In this document: in pieces, positions 19,819-28,449 of the stretch | Position numbering within the stretch: the first letter of the stretch is position 1 | Layout: every line of letters begins with the position of its first letter | Assembly: GCF_002205675.1 (NCBI RefSeq) | Contig: NZ_NISK01000003.1 | Coordinates: 620,001-684,000, forward strand | Origin: Sphingopyxis bauzanensis | GTDB lineage: Bacteria; Pseudomonadota; Alphaproteobacteria; Sphingomonadales; Sphingomonadaceae | Reading direction: 5' to 3' | DNA length: 64,000 bases | Program-made: the position numbers and the translations under genes | The notes under the pieces: model-generated | The model's input: only the letters and a program-made list of their open reading frames with translations | The model's database searches: none | What the model was told of the DNA's origin: nothing

Positions 19819-21765
19819 TTATTCGGCGACCGGCGCGGTGCCGGTGAGTTCCTGGCGCAGCTGCTCGACCAGTTGTTTGTTGATCGTCACCCCGACGCGG
19901 CGCTTTGCTTCGCCTGCCAGCTGTTCGATCAGTTCGTTGCCGAACGCGGGAGCGAGCGGCTGGGCGATGGCGGCGACGCGGGCGGGCTCGATCGATTTGG
20001 AATCGGGGCGCTGGACGTCGGCGAGTGCGATGACCATCCAGCCGCGATTGCCGGGGATTTCGAGCGTCTTGACGCTGTTCTTGGCCATCGAGAACAGCAA
20101 AGCGAGTTCGGGCGGCACGGGCTGGCCGTTCTGGCCGAGTTCTCCGCGGCGCCCGCCGATCGTCTGGACGCTGCCGATGTTCGGCCCCGCAGCGGTGACC
20201 GCGGCGCCGAGCGCCTGGCCGCCTTCGACCGCCTTGACGATCGCGCGTGCCTTGTCGCGGGCAATTTTCTGCCCCTGCGCCAAACGCCAGTCGGCAAGCA
20301 ACTCGGCGCGGATTTGCGCGAAGGGCGGCGGCGCCGCGGCGATGATCGATTTGACCGCATAGACGGCGAATTTTTCGTTCTCGACCAGCGTCGCGAGCTG
20401 GCCTTCGCCTTCAGACGCGCCCTGAAACGCCTGGCTGACCAATGGCGCGAGTTCGGACGGCAGCGTGTCGGCAGGCTGGCCGGGGACGCGGCCGCTGGGC
20501 AGCAGCGGCTGCGTCGTGGCTAGGGTGAGCTTGCGGTCGGCGGCGATTTCTTCGATCGACGCGCCGCTGTTCACGGCGTCCTGGATCGCGTTGTAATAAT
20601 CGACGATCGCCTCGTTCGCCTTGTTCTTGGCCAGTTCGGTGCGGATGTCGGCGCTGGCATCGGCGAGGCTGCGCGCCGGCCGCGCGGTGACATCTTCGAC
20701 GCGCGCGACGCTCCAGCCGAGACCAGTCTGGATCGGACCGATCAGGTCGCCCTGCTTGGCAGCAAAGGCGGCTTTCGCGGCGGCCGCGGTGCTGGTGGCG
20801 GCATAGGAGGATTGGGTGAGGTCGCCGGTGGTCGAGGCCGACAGCCCCGCGGCCTGCGCCGCGGCGGCGAGCGAGGTGCCGCTGCGCACCTTGGCGGCGA
20901 GTGCATTGGCGGTCGCCTGATCGGGCGCGATCACCTGCGCAAAGCGGCGCGTTTCGCTCGCGGCATATTGCGCGGCATTGTCCTTGTAGACTTTGGCGAT
21001 TTCGGCGTCGGTGACGGCCGAGACCGGCACGCTGGCCGCATCGAACAGCGCATATTGAATAACGCGGCGTTCGGGCACGGTGAATTTCGCCGCGTTCTGG
21101 GTGAGGTAGGTTTTGAGCGCGGCGTCGCCGGGGTCGGCGGTCGGCGCAAAAGGGCTCGACGGAATGTAGGTCGCCTGACCACGCCGCTGTTCGAGCAGCA
21201 GCGCGGCATAGGGCTGCGCCATGCCGGGGGCGAGGCGCGGCATGCTGGCGATCGGGGCGGCGATCTGTTCGATCAGCAGTTGCTGGCGCAGGTCGCGGCG
21301 CAGCTGCGCTTCGGTCATGCCGTTTTCGCGCAGAAAGGTTTCAAAGCGCGTCTGGTCAAAACTGCCCGACACGCCGGCAAAGGCAGGGATGTCGGCGATG
21401 CGGCCATCGATAAGCCGCTTGCTGACGCCAAAGCCCATTTCGGTCGCGAACTGGTCAAAAGCCATGCCTTCGATCAGCTGGTTAAGCACCTGGTCAAGCC
21501 CGCCCGATTCGACGAAGGCGGCCATCGTCATCCCAGGCTGGTCCTGTCGTGCTTGATTATAGGCGAGACGCACGCGGTCGCGCAGCTCGCCAACGCCAAT
21601 TTCCTCGCCGCCGACTTTCGCGACATTGGCGCCGCCCATGCCGCCAAAAGACGAATTGCCGGTGACGTCGCTGAGCGCAAAGGCCACGCCAACAAGGGCG
21701 ACGAAGGCGAGCGCAAGGAATTTGCCGATGGTCGAGGAAAACATGCGGCGGATGGCGGTAATCAT
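19819..21765 (-). CDS. PpiD-like periplasmic chaperone / peptidylprolyl isomerase
   Basis: 648 residues. A short cytoplasmic N-terminus is followed by one membrane anchor (FLALAFVALVGVAFALSDV, about 17-35) and then a SurA/PpiD-type N-terminal helical domain (VGGEEIGVGELRDRVRLAYNQARQ...VLNQLIEGMAFDQFATEMGFGVSKRLI). Parvulin-like domains follow, including RRVIQYALFDAASV and a degenerate PpiC domain around QGDLIGPIQTGLGWSVARVEDV. The size and layout match PpiD, which helps outer-membrane proteins leave the Sec translocon. Whether it still isomerizes proline is uncertain. It probably heads the trpE transcript. Confidence 0.88.
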   Translation of the reverse strand: MITAIRRMFSSTIGKFLALAFVALVGVAFALSDVTGNSSFGGMGGANVAKVGGEEIGVGELRDRVRLAYNQARQDQPGMTMAAFVESGGLDQVLNQLIEGMAFDQFATEMGFGVSKRLIDGRIADIPAFAGVSGSFDQTRFETFLRENGMTEAQLRRDLRQQLLIEQIAAPIASMPRLAPGMAQPYAALLLEQRRGQATYIPSSPFAPTADPGDAALKTYLTQNAAKFTVPERRVIQYALFDAASVPVSAVTDAEIAKVYKDNAAQYAASETRRFAQVIAPDQATANALAAKVRSGTSLAAAAQAAGLSASTTGDLTQSSYAATSTAAAAKAAFAAKQGDLIGPIQTGLGWSVARVEDVTARPARSLADASADIRTELAKNKANEAIVDYYNAIQDAVNSGASIEEIAADRKLTLATTQPLLPSGRVPGQPADTLPSELAPLVSQAFQGASEGEGQLATLVENEKFAVYAVKSIIAAAPPPFAQIRAELLADWRLAQGQKIARDKARAIVKAVEGGQALGAAVTAAGPNIGSVQTIGGRRGELGQNGQPVPPELALLFSMAKNSVKTLEIPGNRGWMVIALADVQRPDSKSIEPARVAAIAQPLAPAFGNELIEQLAGEAKRRVGVTINKQLVEQLRQELTGTAPVAE

Positions 21766-21944
21766 GGGGCAGGCAATCTTTCGGCGGGGCGCGGGGATGC
21801 GCGGTTGTGCGATGCTTTAGAGCCGCGGCGGCACGGCATCAAGGCGCGAAACGGGCTTTTCATGGCGGCGCAACGCGGCTTGCCTATCGCCCCCGCCCGC
21901 CGCTAGGGCTTTGGCATCATTCAGACAGCGGGAGAGATGCGGCA

Positions 21945-22694
21945 ATGGCACGGCGTAAATATGTGGTCGGCAACTGGAAAATGAACGGCGTGACCGCGTC
22001 GATCGCAGATGCGCAGGCGATTTTCGCGGCGGCTGGCGATCATGCCGAGGTAGATGTGGCGATATGCCCGCCGTTCACCCTGATCGGCGCGATGGTTGCC
22101 GCGGTACCGGGCGCCGCGGTCGGCGGGCAGGATTGCCACAGCGCTGTGTCGGGCGCGTTTACCGGATCGGTCGCGGCGCCGATGCTGGCCGATGCCGGTG
22201 CCATCCTGGTGATCGTCGGGCATAGCGAGCGGCGCGAAGGCTGCGGCGAAAGCGATGCCGATGTGCGGGCGAAGGCCGAGGCCGGGCTGGGTGCGGGATT
22301 GTCGGTCATATTGTGCGTCGGCGAGCCGCGCGAGGTGCGCGAATCGGGACGGGCAATCGATTATGTGCTGGCGCAGATTGCTGGGTCGGTTCCCGACGAT
22401 TTCGACGCCACTCGGCTGGCGATCGCTTATGAACCGATCTGGGCGATCGGGACCGGGCTGGTCCCGACGGTGGACGATGTCGCCGCGATGCATGGTGCGA
22501 TCCGCGGCGCATTGGCGGCGCGCTTTGGCGGCGCGGCGGAGGACGATATGCGGTTGTTGTACGGCGGGTCGGTCAATGGCGACAATGCTTGCGAATTGCT
22601 GGGAGCAGGTGATGTCGATGGGGCGCTGGTTGGCGGCGCGAGCCTGACGGCGGCGAAGTTTTTGCCGATTGTGGCGGCGGCTGCCAAGTTATGA
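21945..22694 (+). CDS. tpiA: Triose-phosphate isomerase
   Basis: 249 residues from the ATG giving MARRKYVVGNWKMNG, preceded by GGGAGAGATGCGGCA, a plausible ribosome site. It interconverts dihydroxyacetone phosphate and glyceraldehyde-3-phosphate. Catalytic residues are present: Lys in NWKMNG, His in IVGHSERREG, Glu in IAYEPIWAIGTGL. The phosphate loop LLYGGSVNGDNACELL is intact. First gene of the tpiA-secG-pyrG stretch. Confidence 0.97.
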   Translation: MARRKYVVGNWKMNGVTASIADAQAIFAAAGDHAEVDVAICPPFTLIGAMVAAVPGAAVGGQDCHSAVSGAFTGSVAAPMLADAGAILVIVGHSERREGCGESDADVRAKAEAGLGAGLSVILCVGEPREVRESGRAIDYVLAQIAGSVPDDFDATRLAIAYEPIWAIGTGLVPTVDDVAAMHGAIRGALAARFGGAAEDDMRLLYGGSVNGDNACELLGAGDVDGALVGGASLTAAKFLPIVAAAAKL

Positions 22695-22702
22695 TCGTCG
22701 CT

Positions 22703-22717
22703 CCCGCGAAGGCGGGG
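22703..22717. repeat. Copy of the CCCGCGAAGGCGGGG intergenic palindrome
   Basis: A nearly perfect palindrome nine bases after the tpiA stop, of the same type as the pair at 8557-8570 and 8619-8632. It can form a short hairpin; no U-tract follows, so it is not a clear terminator. Confidence 0.6.
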
Positions 22718-22882
22718 CCGCCATCGGCTTTAGTCGGCGCTGCCGCGCAAACCGCGAACGGCCCCCTTGGCGGGCGCGACGGGTAGTATCGGGGCGACGT
22801 ATAGCTTGAAGCCGAGCCGCTTCATCTCTATGTGCGCCGCGGGCGTGGTCCGTGTGAGACCGCGCAAGTTCGGGAAAATATG

Positions 22883-23329
22883 ATGTCCAGCCTTTTCACC
22901 TTCATTCTCGTCCTGCAGGCGCTTGTCGCCGCGGCGATGATTGGCGTCATTCTGATGCAAAAGTCGGAAGGTGGCGGTTTGGGGGTTGGCGGCAGCCCCG
23001 GCGGGATGTTGTCGGCGCGCGGCGCGGCGGATTTCATGACCCGGGCGACGACTATTTTGGCCTGCCTGTTCGTCGGCCTGTCGATCGTACTGGCGGCGAT
23101 GGCATCGGTAGGCCGCAGCGGCTCGACGATCGACACCTCGCTGTCGAAATCGGCGCAGACGAGCGGCGCGGCACCGACGTCGTCGCTGACCGGTCCGGCG
23201 CAGCCGACCCAAAGCGCACCCGCGACGGCAGCCCCTGAACCGGTTAGCGATGATCCGCTCGCCGCTGCCGCCGCGGCAGCGACGCAGGAAATTGCTCCGG
23301 CGCCGGCGCAGGCGCCCGCCAAGCAATAA
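22883..23329 (+). CDS. secG: Preprotein translocase subunit SecG
   Basis: 148 residues from MSSLFTFILVLQALVAAAMIGVILMQ; an ATG three bases earlier is equally possible. Two membrane segments (about 3-24 and 53-75) flank the conserved QKSEGGGLGVGGSPGGMLSARGAADFMTRATT loop, which identifies SecG of the SecYEG channel. A low-complexity Ala/Pro/Thr-rich C-terminal tail of about 65 residues is longer than in enterobacteria but common in alphaproteobacteria. It sits between tpiA and pyrG. Confidence 0.95.
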   Translation: MSSLFTFILVLQALVAAAMIGVILMQKSEGGGLGVGGSPGGMLSARGAADFMTRATTILACLFVGLSIVLAAMASVGRSGSTIDTSLSKSAQTSGAAPTSSLTGPAQPTQSAPATAAPEPVSDDPLAAAAAAATQEIAPAPAQAPAKQ

Positions 23330-23360
23330 CCGACAGCTTCGGTTTCAGATAAGCCCGCGC

Positions 23361-23379
23361 GGCGGAAATAAATTCCGCC
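23361..23379 (+). terminator. Hairpin between secG and pyrG (possible weak terminator or attenuator)
   Basis: GGCGGAA-ATAAA-TTCCGCC is a perfect 7-bp stem with a 5-base loop, 31 bases after the secG stop. It is followed by GTTTGCG, a poor U-tract, so termination would be partial. Confidence 0.4.
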
Positions 23380-23435
23380 GTTTGCGATTCGACGGCTTGC
23401 GCCGTCCCCCTCCGGTTGAGTAAGTCTTTCCTCCC

Positions 23436-25067
23436 ATGGCGCGGTTCATTTTTATCACCGGCGGCGTGGTCTCCTCGCTTGGCAAAGGTTTGATGGCGGC
23501 TAGCCTCGCGGCCTTGTTGCAGGCGCGCGGCTATCGCGTCCGGATTCGCAAGTTCGATCCCTATCTGAACGTCGATCCCGGCACGATGTCGCCGTATCAG
23601 CATGGCGAAGTCTATGTGACCGACGACGGCGCGGAAACCGACCTTGATCTGGGCCATTACGAGCGCTTCACCGGCGTTGCGGCGCGGCAGAGCGACAATA
23701 TCACTTCGGGCCGCATCTATCAGCAGATCATCACCAAGGAACGCCGCGGCGATTATCTGGGCGCGACGGTGCAGGTCGTCCCACACGTGACCGATGCGAT
23801 CAAGGCGTTCGCGCGCGCCGAACTCGACGACCTCGATTTCGTCCTGTGCGAAATCGGCGGCACCGTGGGTGACATCGAATCACTGCCGTTCATCGAAGCG
23901 ATCCGCCAGCTGCGCAACGAAGAGGGGCGCGACAAGACGCTGTCGGTGCATGTCACTTTGGTGCCGTATATCGCCGCTGCGGGTGAGCTGAAGACCAAGC
24001 CGACGCAGCATAGTGTGCGCGAGCTGGCTTCGCTGGGCGTGCAGCCCGAAATCCTGCTCTGTCGCTGCGAACGGCCGCTGCCCGATGGCGAGCGCGCCAA
24101 GATCGCGCAATTCTGCAACGTGCGCAAAGAGGCGGTGATCCCGGCGCTCGACGCCGACAGCATCTATTCAGTGCCGGTGCAATATCATGGCGAAGGGCTG
24201 GACAATGAAGTGCTGCGGCATTTCGGCCTCGACGATGCGCCCGCGCCCGACCTGTCGCGCTGGTACGACATCATGGACCGCAAGCAGCACCCCGAAGGCG
24301 AAGTGACAATCGGCGTCGTCGGCAAATATGTGTCGCTGCCCGATGCCTATAAGTCGCTGAACGAGGCGCTGGTCCATGGCGGCTTGGCGCACCGGGTGAA
24401 GGTCAATATCCGCTGGCTCGACGCCGAAATGTTCGAGCGCGATGAGGATCTGGCCGCCAACCTCGAGCCGCTGCATGGTATTTTGGTCCCCGGCGGGTTC
24501 GGCGAGCGCGGGTCGGAGGGCAAGATTTCGAGCGTCCGCTTTGCGCGCGAACGGGATGTACCCTTCTTTGGCATCTGCCTGGGCATGCAAATGGCGTGCA
24601 TCGAGGCGGCGCGGAACACCAGCGGCATTGCGGCGGCGTCGAGCACCGAATTCGGCAAGACTGACGAGCCGGTGGTTGGCCTGATCACCGAATGGATGAG
24701 TGCCGAAGGGCTGCAAAAGCGGGGCGCGAATACTGACATGGGCGGCACAATGCGGCTGGGCGCCTATGACGCGAAATTGTCGCCGAACAGCCATGTCGCG
24801 GCCGTCTATGGCGCCAACGATATCAGCGAGCGCCACCGCCACCGCTACGAGGTCAACGGTGCCTATCGCGAGCGGCTGGAGAAGGGCGGACTGGTGTTTT
24901 CGGGCATGTCGCCCGACGGCATGTTGCCGGAAATCGTTGAGCGGCCTGACCATCCGTGGTTTATCGGGGTGCAGTTCCATCCCGAGCTCAAATCGAAGCC
25001 GTTCGACCCGCATCCCTTGTTCGCGGGCTTTATCGAAGCGGCGGTGAAGCAGAGTCGGCTGGTCTGA
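23436..25067 (+). CDS. pyrG: CTP synthase
   Basis: 543 residues, the family length. It aminates UTP to CTP using glutamine. The N-terminal synthase domain begins [19 protein letters not shown] (P-loop) and has [15 protein letters not shown]. The C-terminal class I glutamine amidotransferase domain has [10 protein letters not shown], the nucleophile Cys in [14 protein letters not shown], and His and Glu in [11 protein letters not shown]. Complete, with a consensus start; the product is cytoplasmic. Confidence 0.98.
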   Translation: MARFIFITGGVVSSLGKGLMAASLAALLQARGYRVRIRKFDPYLNVDPGTMSPYQHGEVYVTDDGAETDLDLGHYERFTGVAARQSDNITSGRIYQQIITKERRGDYLGATVQVVPHVTDAIKAFARAELDDLDFVLCEIGGTVGDIESLPFIEAIRQLRNEEGRDKTLSVHVTLVPYIAAAGELKTKPTQHSVRELASLGVQPEILLCRCERPLPDGERAKIAQFCNVRKEAVIPALDADSIYSVPVQYHGEGLDNEVLRHFGLDDAPAPDLSRWYDIMDRKQHPEGEVTIGVVGKYVSLPDAYKSLNEALVHGGLAHRVKVNIRWLDAEMFERDEDLAANLEPLHGILVPGGFGERGSEGKISSVRFARERDVPFFGICLGMQMACIEAARNTSGIAAASSTEFGKTDEPVVGLITEWMSAEGLQKRGANTDMGGTMRLGAYDAKLSPNSHVAAVYGANDISERHRHRYEVNGAYRERLEKGGLVFSGMSPDGMLPEIVERPDHPWFIGVQFHPELKSKPFDPHPLFAGFIEAAVKQSRLV

Positions 25068-25094
25068 CCGAACGGATAAAGGGGTATCAGGGGC

Positions 25095-25778
25095 ATGGAT
25101 CACGCAAAACTCGCCGAGTTGCAGAGCCCCGATAGCATTTTTTCAGGGCTGTCGGCCGAAGACTGGGCCGAGATCACCAGCCGCGCGGTGCAGGTCAATT
25201 TCGTCAAGGGCAAGGAATTGCTGGTCCAGGGCGACCCGGGCGACATGATGCTGATCCTGACCCAAGGCACGGCGCGCGTGTCGATGCTGACCGGCGGGGG
25301 GCGCGAGATCGTGCTGGCCTATGCCGAACCCGGTGCGGTGCTGGGCGAAATTGCGCTGCTCGATGGCGGCGAACGGACCGCATCGGTGACCGCGACTAGC
25401 GCGGGGAGCGCATTGCAGCTGGGTCGTAACGCGCTGCGCGATTTTGCCGCGAACCATCCCGATTTTGCCTGGTCGCTGATGCAGCAGCTGGCGCGGCGGC
25501 TGCGCACCGCCGACCAGACGATCGAAAGCGACCGCGCCTATGCGTCGGGGCCGCGGTTGGCGCGGTACCTGAAGCGCCTGATCCGCAAGGATGTCGAGGC
25601 GTCGCACCGTGTTGAGCTCAGCCAGACAGAGCTGGGCAATTTCGCCGGGATGAGCCGCGAGCATATCAACCGCCAGCTACGCAGCTGGGAGGAATCGGGG
25701 GTGATTTCGCTCGAGCAGGGGCGGGTGCGGGTGCTCGATGCCGATATGCTGGAGGATATCAGCGAGAGCGAGGGGTAG
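25095..25778 (+). CDS. Crp/Fnr family transcriptional regulator
   Basis: 227 residues. The N-terminal cyclic-nucleotide-binding-type beta-roll (about 15-130) contains KGKELLVQGDPGDMMLILTQGTARVSML and GAVLGEIALLDGGERTASVTA. A dimerization helix follows, then the winged helix-turn-helix with LSQTELGNFAGMSREHINRQLRSWEESGVISLEQGRVRVLD. No Cys cluster for an Fe-S cluster is seen, so it is not an FNR-type oxygen sensor. The ligand is unknown. It starts 27 bases after pyrG, and its stop lies about ten bases from the proposed left end of the integrated element. Confidence 0.9.
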   Translation: MDHAKLAELQSPDSIFSGLSAEDWAEITSRAVQVNFVKGKELLVQGDPGDMMLILTQGTARVSMLTGGGREIVLAYAEPGAVLGEIALLDGGERTASVTATSAGSALQLGRNALRDFAANHPDFAWSLMQQLARRLRTADQTIESDRAYASGPRLARYLKRLIRKDVEASHRVELSQTELGNFAGMSREHINRQLRSWEESGVISLEQGRVRVLDADMLEDISESEG

Positions 25779-25784
25779 CCGTCG

Positions 25785-27419
25785 TCATCCCCGCGAACCC
25801 GAGGCCACCGATGTTATAACTCGGCTGGCGTCGGGCGACGGGTTGTCGTTGGCGAAATCGAGTATCCCCATCAACGACCCGTGAAGGGTAGCATGGATTT
25901 CGCCGCGCTTCGCGCCGGGATGCAGAACAATGTTGCCAACGAGTGCGCGAATGTCGCTCGAAGCATCGAGCCGCGTTTCCGGGTCCGCAAGTGTTTCAGT
26001 CAGCCGTTCCACCTTGCGCTTGTAGATTTCGGCGATGCCGGGATGGATGTCTGGAACATCCTGCGGCGCCTCTGCAAGGCGCGCGGTGATTTCGGCTTTT
26101 TCCCGTTCCAGCTCGCCCATGCGCGTCTTCATGGCGGGCTGGTATAGCCCGTCTTCGATCGCGGCCATGATGCCCGCGACGGCCTTGTCGATCTTCGCGA
26201 GTGCGCGGCGATCAGCATCGGCCTCAATCCGCCGCTCGCGGTTCTCGCGGTTGATGTGTGCCGTATAGGCTGCGACCGCCGTCTCGATCTTGTCCGCCGA
26301 CACGAGCCGCTCGGTCATGCCTGCTAGCGCCCGGCGCTCCAGTTCATCGCGCCGGATCGTCCGACCGTTGGTGCAGGCACGACCGCGATGATGACCGGCG
26401 CAGCCATAGCGGTCTCCTACCACGATCGCATAGACACCGCCGCAGACGCCGCATTCAAGGAGCCCCGAGAGAAGATAGGCGGGCCGACGGGCGCCATGCA
26501 GCGCGCGCGCCTCTGCCGCTTCCTTGACCCCGGCATGGCGCTCGGCAAGCGCCGCCTGCTGGCGCTTGACCGCTGCCCAGAGGTCATCGCTGACGATGCG
26601 AAGCTCTGGAGCCGCGTTCCGCACCCATTCGCCTTCTGGGTTGAGGCGCGTGACGCTCTTGCCTGTGCTGGGGTCTTTCACGCTATGCTTGTGGTTCCAG
26701 ACGCGAACGCCGACATAAAGCTCGTTGTTGAGGATGCCGGTCCCTCGGCGAATATCACCGCGAATGCTGGTATCGCGCCAAGCCTTGCCCGCTGGCCCCA
26801 ATATGCCATCGGCATTGAGGTCGCGCGCAATCGCGATCGGGCCCTTGCCCGCCGCGAACTCGCGGAAGATGCGTTCGACGATCAGCGCCTCAGCAGGTTC
26901 GATCTCGCGTTCGCCACGCACCAGCTCGCGTTCGCTCGAAAGGCGTCGGATCATGCGATAGCCATAGCCGACGGCCCCCGCCGAGAAGCCCTTCTCGACG
27001 CGCCCGCGTAGGCCGCGATGCGTTTTCTTTGCAAGGTCCTTGAGGAACAGCGCGTTCATCGTCCCCTTGAGCCCGACGTGAAGTTCAGAAATCTCACCTT
27101 CGGCGAGCGTGACCAGCGGCACACGCGCGAACTGCAAATGCTTGAAGAGCGTCGCGACGTCAGCCTGATCACGCGACACACGATCGAGCGCCTCGGCCAA
27201 GACGATATCGAACTTACCCGCCTGTGCGTCGGCGAGCAGCCGCTGGATACCGGGACGCAGGATCATGCTCGCGCCCGAGATCGCGGCATCCTCATAGGCG
27301 CCTTCGACCTGCCACCCTTCGCGCAACGCGCGTTCGCGGCAGATACGCTGCTGGTCGGCGATCGAAGCCGAACTTTGTTGATCGGAGGAATAGCGGGCGT
27401 ACAGCGCGGCGCGGATCAT
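25785..27419 (-). CDS. Large serine recombinase (integrase of the element)
   Basis: 544 residues from the ATG giving MIRAALYARYSSDQQSSASIADQQ; the frame is open further upstream but without family similarity. The N-terminal resolvase domain carries the catalytic Arg/Ser in YARYSSDQ and the DRVSRDQADVATLF helix. The middle Recombinase domain is about 170-270. A zinc ribbon (CGVCGG...CAGHHRGRACTNG) and a long coiled coil (about 395-475) follow, the layout of large serine integrases that act on short att sites without host factors. The C-terminus DFANDNPSPDASRVITSVASGSRG is encoded inside the proposed attL, so the end of the protein depends on the insertion site. Confidence 0.9.
   Translation of the reverse strand: MIRAALYARYSSDQQSSASIADQQRICRERALREGWQVEGAYEDAAISGASMILRPGIQRLLADAQAGKFDIVLAEALDRVSRDQADVATLFKHLQFARVPLVTLAEGEISELHVGLKGTMNALFLKDLAKKTHRGLRGRVEKGFSAGAVGYGYRMIRRLSSERELVRGEREIEPAEALIVERIFREFAAGKGPIAIARDLNADGILGPAGKAWRDTSIRGDIRRGTGILNNELYVGVRVWNHKHSVKDPSTGKSVTRLNPEGEWVRNAAPELRIVSDDLWAAVKRQQAALAERHAGVKEAAEARALHGARRPAYLLSGLLECGVCGGVYAIVVGDRYGCAGHHRGRACTNGRTIRRDELERRALAGMTERLVSADKIETAVAAYTAHINRENRERRIEADADRRALAKIDKAVAGIMAAIEDGLYQPAMKTRMGELEREKAEITARLAEAPQDVPDIHPGIAEIYKRKVERLTETLADPETRLDASSDIRALVGNIVLHPGAKRGEIHATLHGSLMGILDFANDNPSPDASRVITSVASGSRG
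25790..25806. other. Candidate attL of the integrated element
   Basis: CCCGCGAACCCGAGGCC differs by one base from 50571-50587, in direct orientation. The next 27 bases on the right side of each copy agree at 16 positions without gaps, as expected if both are recognised by the same serine recombinase. The site overlaps the 3' end of the recombinase gene and lies just after the core Crp gene. To its left, the core palindrome half GTCATCCCCGCGAA (25784-25797) is interrupted. Confidence 0.5.
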
Positions 27420-27526
27420 GACATCTTCCTTTGGAGTAGAGGCAAGCGGACACCGGCCCGCTTGCCCCACTATGACAGTCTCGCGCGCCATGCCCTTAGG
27501 GTCAACGCTCGCGGGCCTTCGCATAT

Positions 27527-27706
27527 TTACGGAAGATCATTGTCGTTGGCGGCTTTCCGCGCGCGAACATGCTCACGTGCGATGTGCCGCCCGATCGCCT
27601 CTGCGATGCGCGTCAAGGCCGCGTCAACGGCGCTAGGAGCAAGTGAGGAAGAGTTGTCATTCGCGGCCGTGAGCGGCCGCGAATGCGGCGCTTCGTCCTT
27701 TTTCAT
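27527..27706 (-). CDS. Small ANDN-motif protein between recombinase and AlpA-like regulator
   Basis: 59 residues: it opens MKKDEAPHSRPLTAANDNS, has a central predicted helix (AVDAALTRIAEAIGRHIAREHVRARKAA) and ends AANDNDLP. Its ATG overlaps the stop of the alpA-like gene by four bases, good evidence for a real gene. The tetrapeptide ANDN occurs twice here, once in the recombinase C-terminus (FANDNP) and as ENDN near the C-terminus of the AlpA-like protein. Function unknown; it may help or regulate the recombinase. Confidence 0.6.
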   Translation of the reverse strand: MKKDEAPHSRPLTAANDNSSSLAPSAVDAALTRIAEAIGRHIAREHVRARKAANDNDLP

Positions 27707-27930
27707 ACCGGCCCATCGCCAAGGGGCCGATTGTCATTTTCGGCGCGGTAGCCGGGCGGGTCGGCGATCCACCGATTGATGGCCGACTCCCGCCACCCGG
27801 CACCATGGACGCTGATCTGCACCTGCGCCGGGAAGGTGCCCTCTGCGATCTTACGGTAGAGGGTCGACCGAGACAGTCCGGTGCGGTTGAGAACGGTCGG
27901 AAGGCGGATGATCCTTTCAGAGACGGGCAT
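27703..27930 (-). CDS. AlpA-family excisionase-like DNA-binding protein
   Basis: 75 residues with RIIRLPTVLNRTGLSRSTLYRKIAEGTFPAQVQISVHGAGWRESAINRWIADP, the MerR-like winged helix typical of phage AlpA regulators and recombination directionality factors. Such proteins control integrase expression or excision. The gene lies directly upstream of the small ANDN protein and the recombinase on the same strand, forming one operon. Its likely promoter region holds four tandem 10-bp repeats (28035-28074). Confidence 0.88.
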   Translation of the reverse strand: MPVSERIIRLPTVLNRTGLSRSTLYRKIAEGTFPAQVQISVHGAGWRESAINRWIADPPGYRAENDNRPLGDGPV

Positions 27931-28034
27931 GGCAATTACTCCATCGGCTAGCGTCGGTTGGGCTCCCCTGGGTGTAGAATTGGCGATCCGAAAAAATCGC
28001 GCAAGAGTGCCAAAAATGGTGCCACCTGCCTCTG

Positions 28035-28074
28035 TCGTATCCTGTCGTTTCCTATCGTTTCTTGTTGTTTCCTA
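28035..28074. repeat. Four tandem 10-bp iteron-like repeats upstream of the alpA-like gene
   Basis: TCGTATCCTG, TCGTTTCCTA, TCGTTTCTTG and TTGTTTCCTA follow each other without gaps; the consensus is TCGTTTCCTR. The period of 10 bp is about one helical turn, so a protein could bind all copies on one face. They lie 105-144 bases upstream of the alpA-like start. Confidence 0.7.
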
Positions 28075-28134
28075 GCGTGCGATTTTTCGGCCGAAATTAA
28101 TTTCCCATGCTGTCCCAGCCAAGGAGGTAGTGCC

Positions 28135-28425
28135 ATGTTTGGCACTGATCGACAGGGCCGCCCATCTCCAATTTTACCAATTTCGAGTCCCACTTGGCGC
28201 CACGACCAGTCGCGGCGTTTGGCCATCTGCAAATTGAGAACACCGACGACGTCAGTTGCGCCAATGCGGCTTTCTGTGATTTTTTTGCGACCGCTGCATC
28301 CGCGACGACCGCAGCACCGTAGCTGGGCCGAAATAGAACAAAACACGCTTTCTTCTGTTCAGGAAGAAGGGACGGTCGCGGTCGGATATCTCAACTGGAC
28401 CCATTCCCTGCTGCTGAAAACATAG
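28135..28425 (+). CDS. Possible short ORF with a strong ribosome-binding site
   Basis: 96 residues (MFGTDRQGRPSPILPISSPTWRHDQSRRL...), not recognised. AAGGAGGTAG lies four bases before the ATG, one of the best Shine-Dalgarno matches in the window, which is the only reason to list it. The composition (many Arg, Pro, His, Ser) and lack of recognisable structure argue against a conserved protein. It may be a truncated gene or the leader of the DUF4331 operon that begins 25 bases later. The rest of 27931-28449 holds the iterons and presumably the promoters. Confidence 0.25.
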   Translation: MFGTDRQGRPSPILPISSPTWRHDQSRRLAICKLRTPTTSVAPMRLSVIFLRPLHPRRPQHRSWAEIEQNTLSSVQEEGTVAVGYLNWTHSLLLKT

Positions 28426-28449
28426 TCGTCGCAAACTACAGCAAGGAGC

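Noticed and set aside
28182..28202. Sequence like the 3' end of a tRNA (TTCGAGTCCCACTTGGCGCCA)
   Set aside because: The 5' arm of the T-stem does not pair and no tRNA body precedes it, so it is not a tRNA; a scar of an old tRNA-targeting insertion is only a guess.
27948..28346. 132-codon minus-strand ORF upstream of alpA
   Set aside because: Cys/Arg-rich text, no ribosome site, no recognisable fold, and it overlaps the repeat region.
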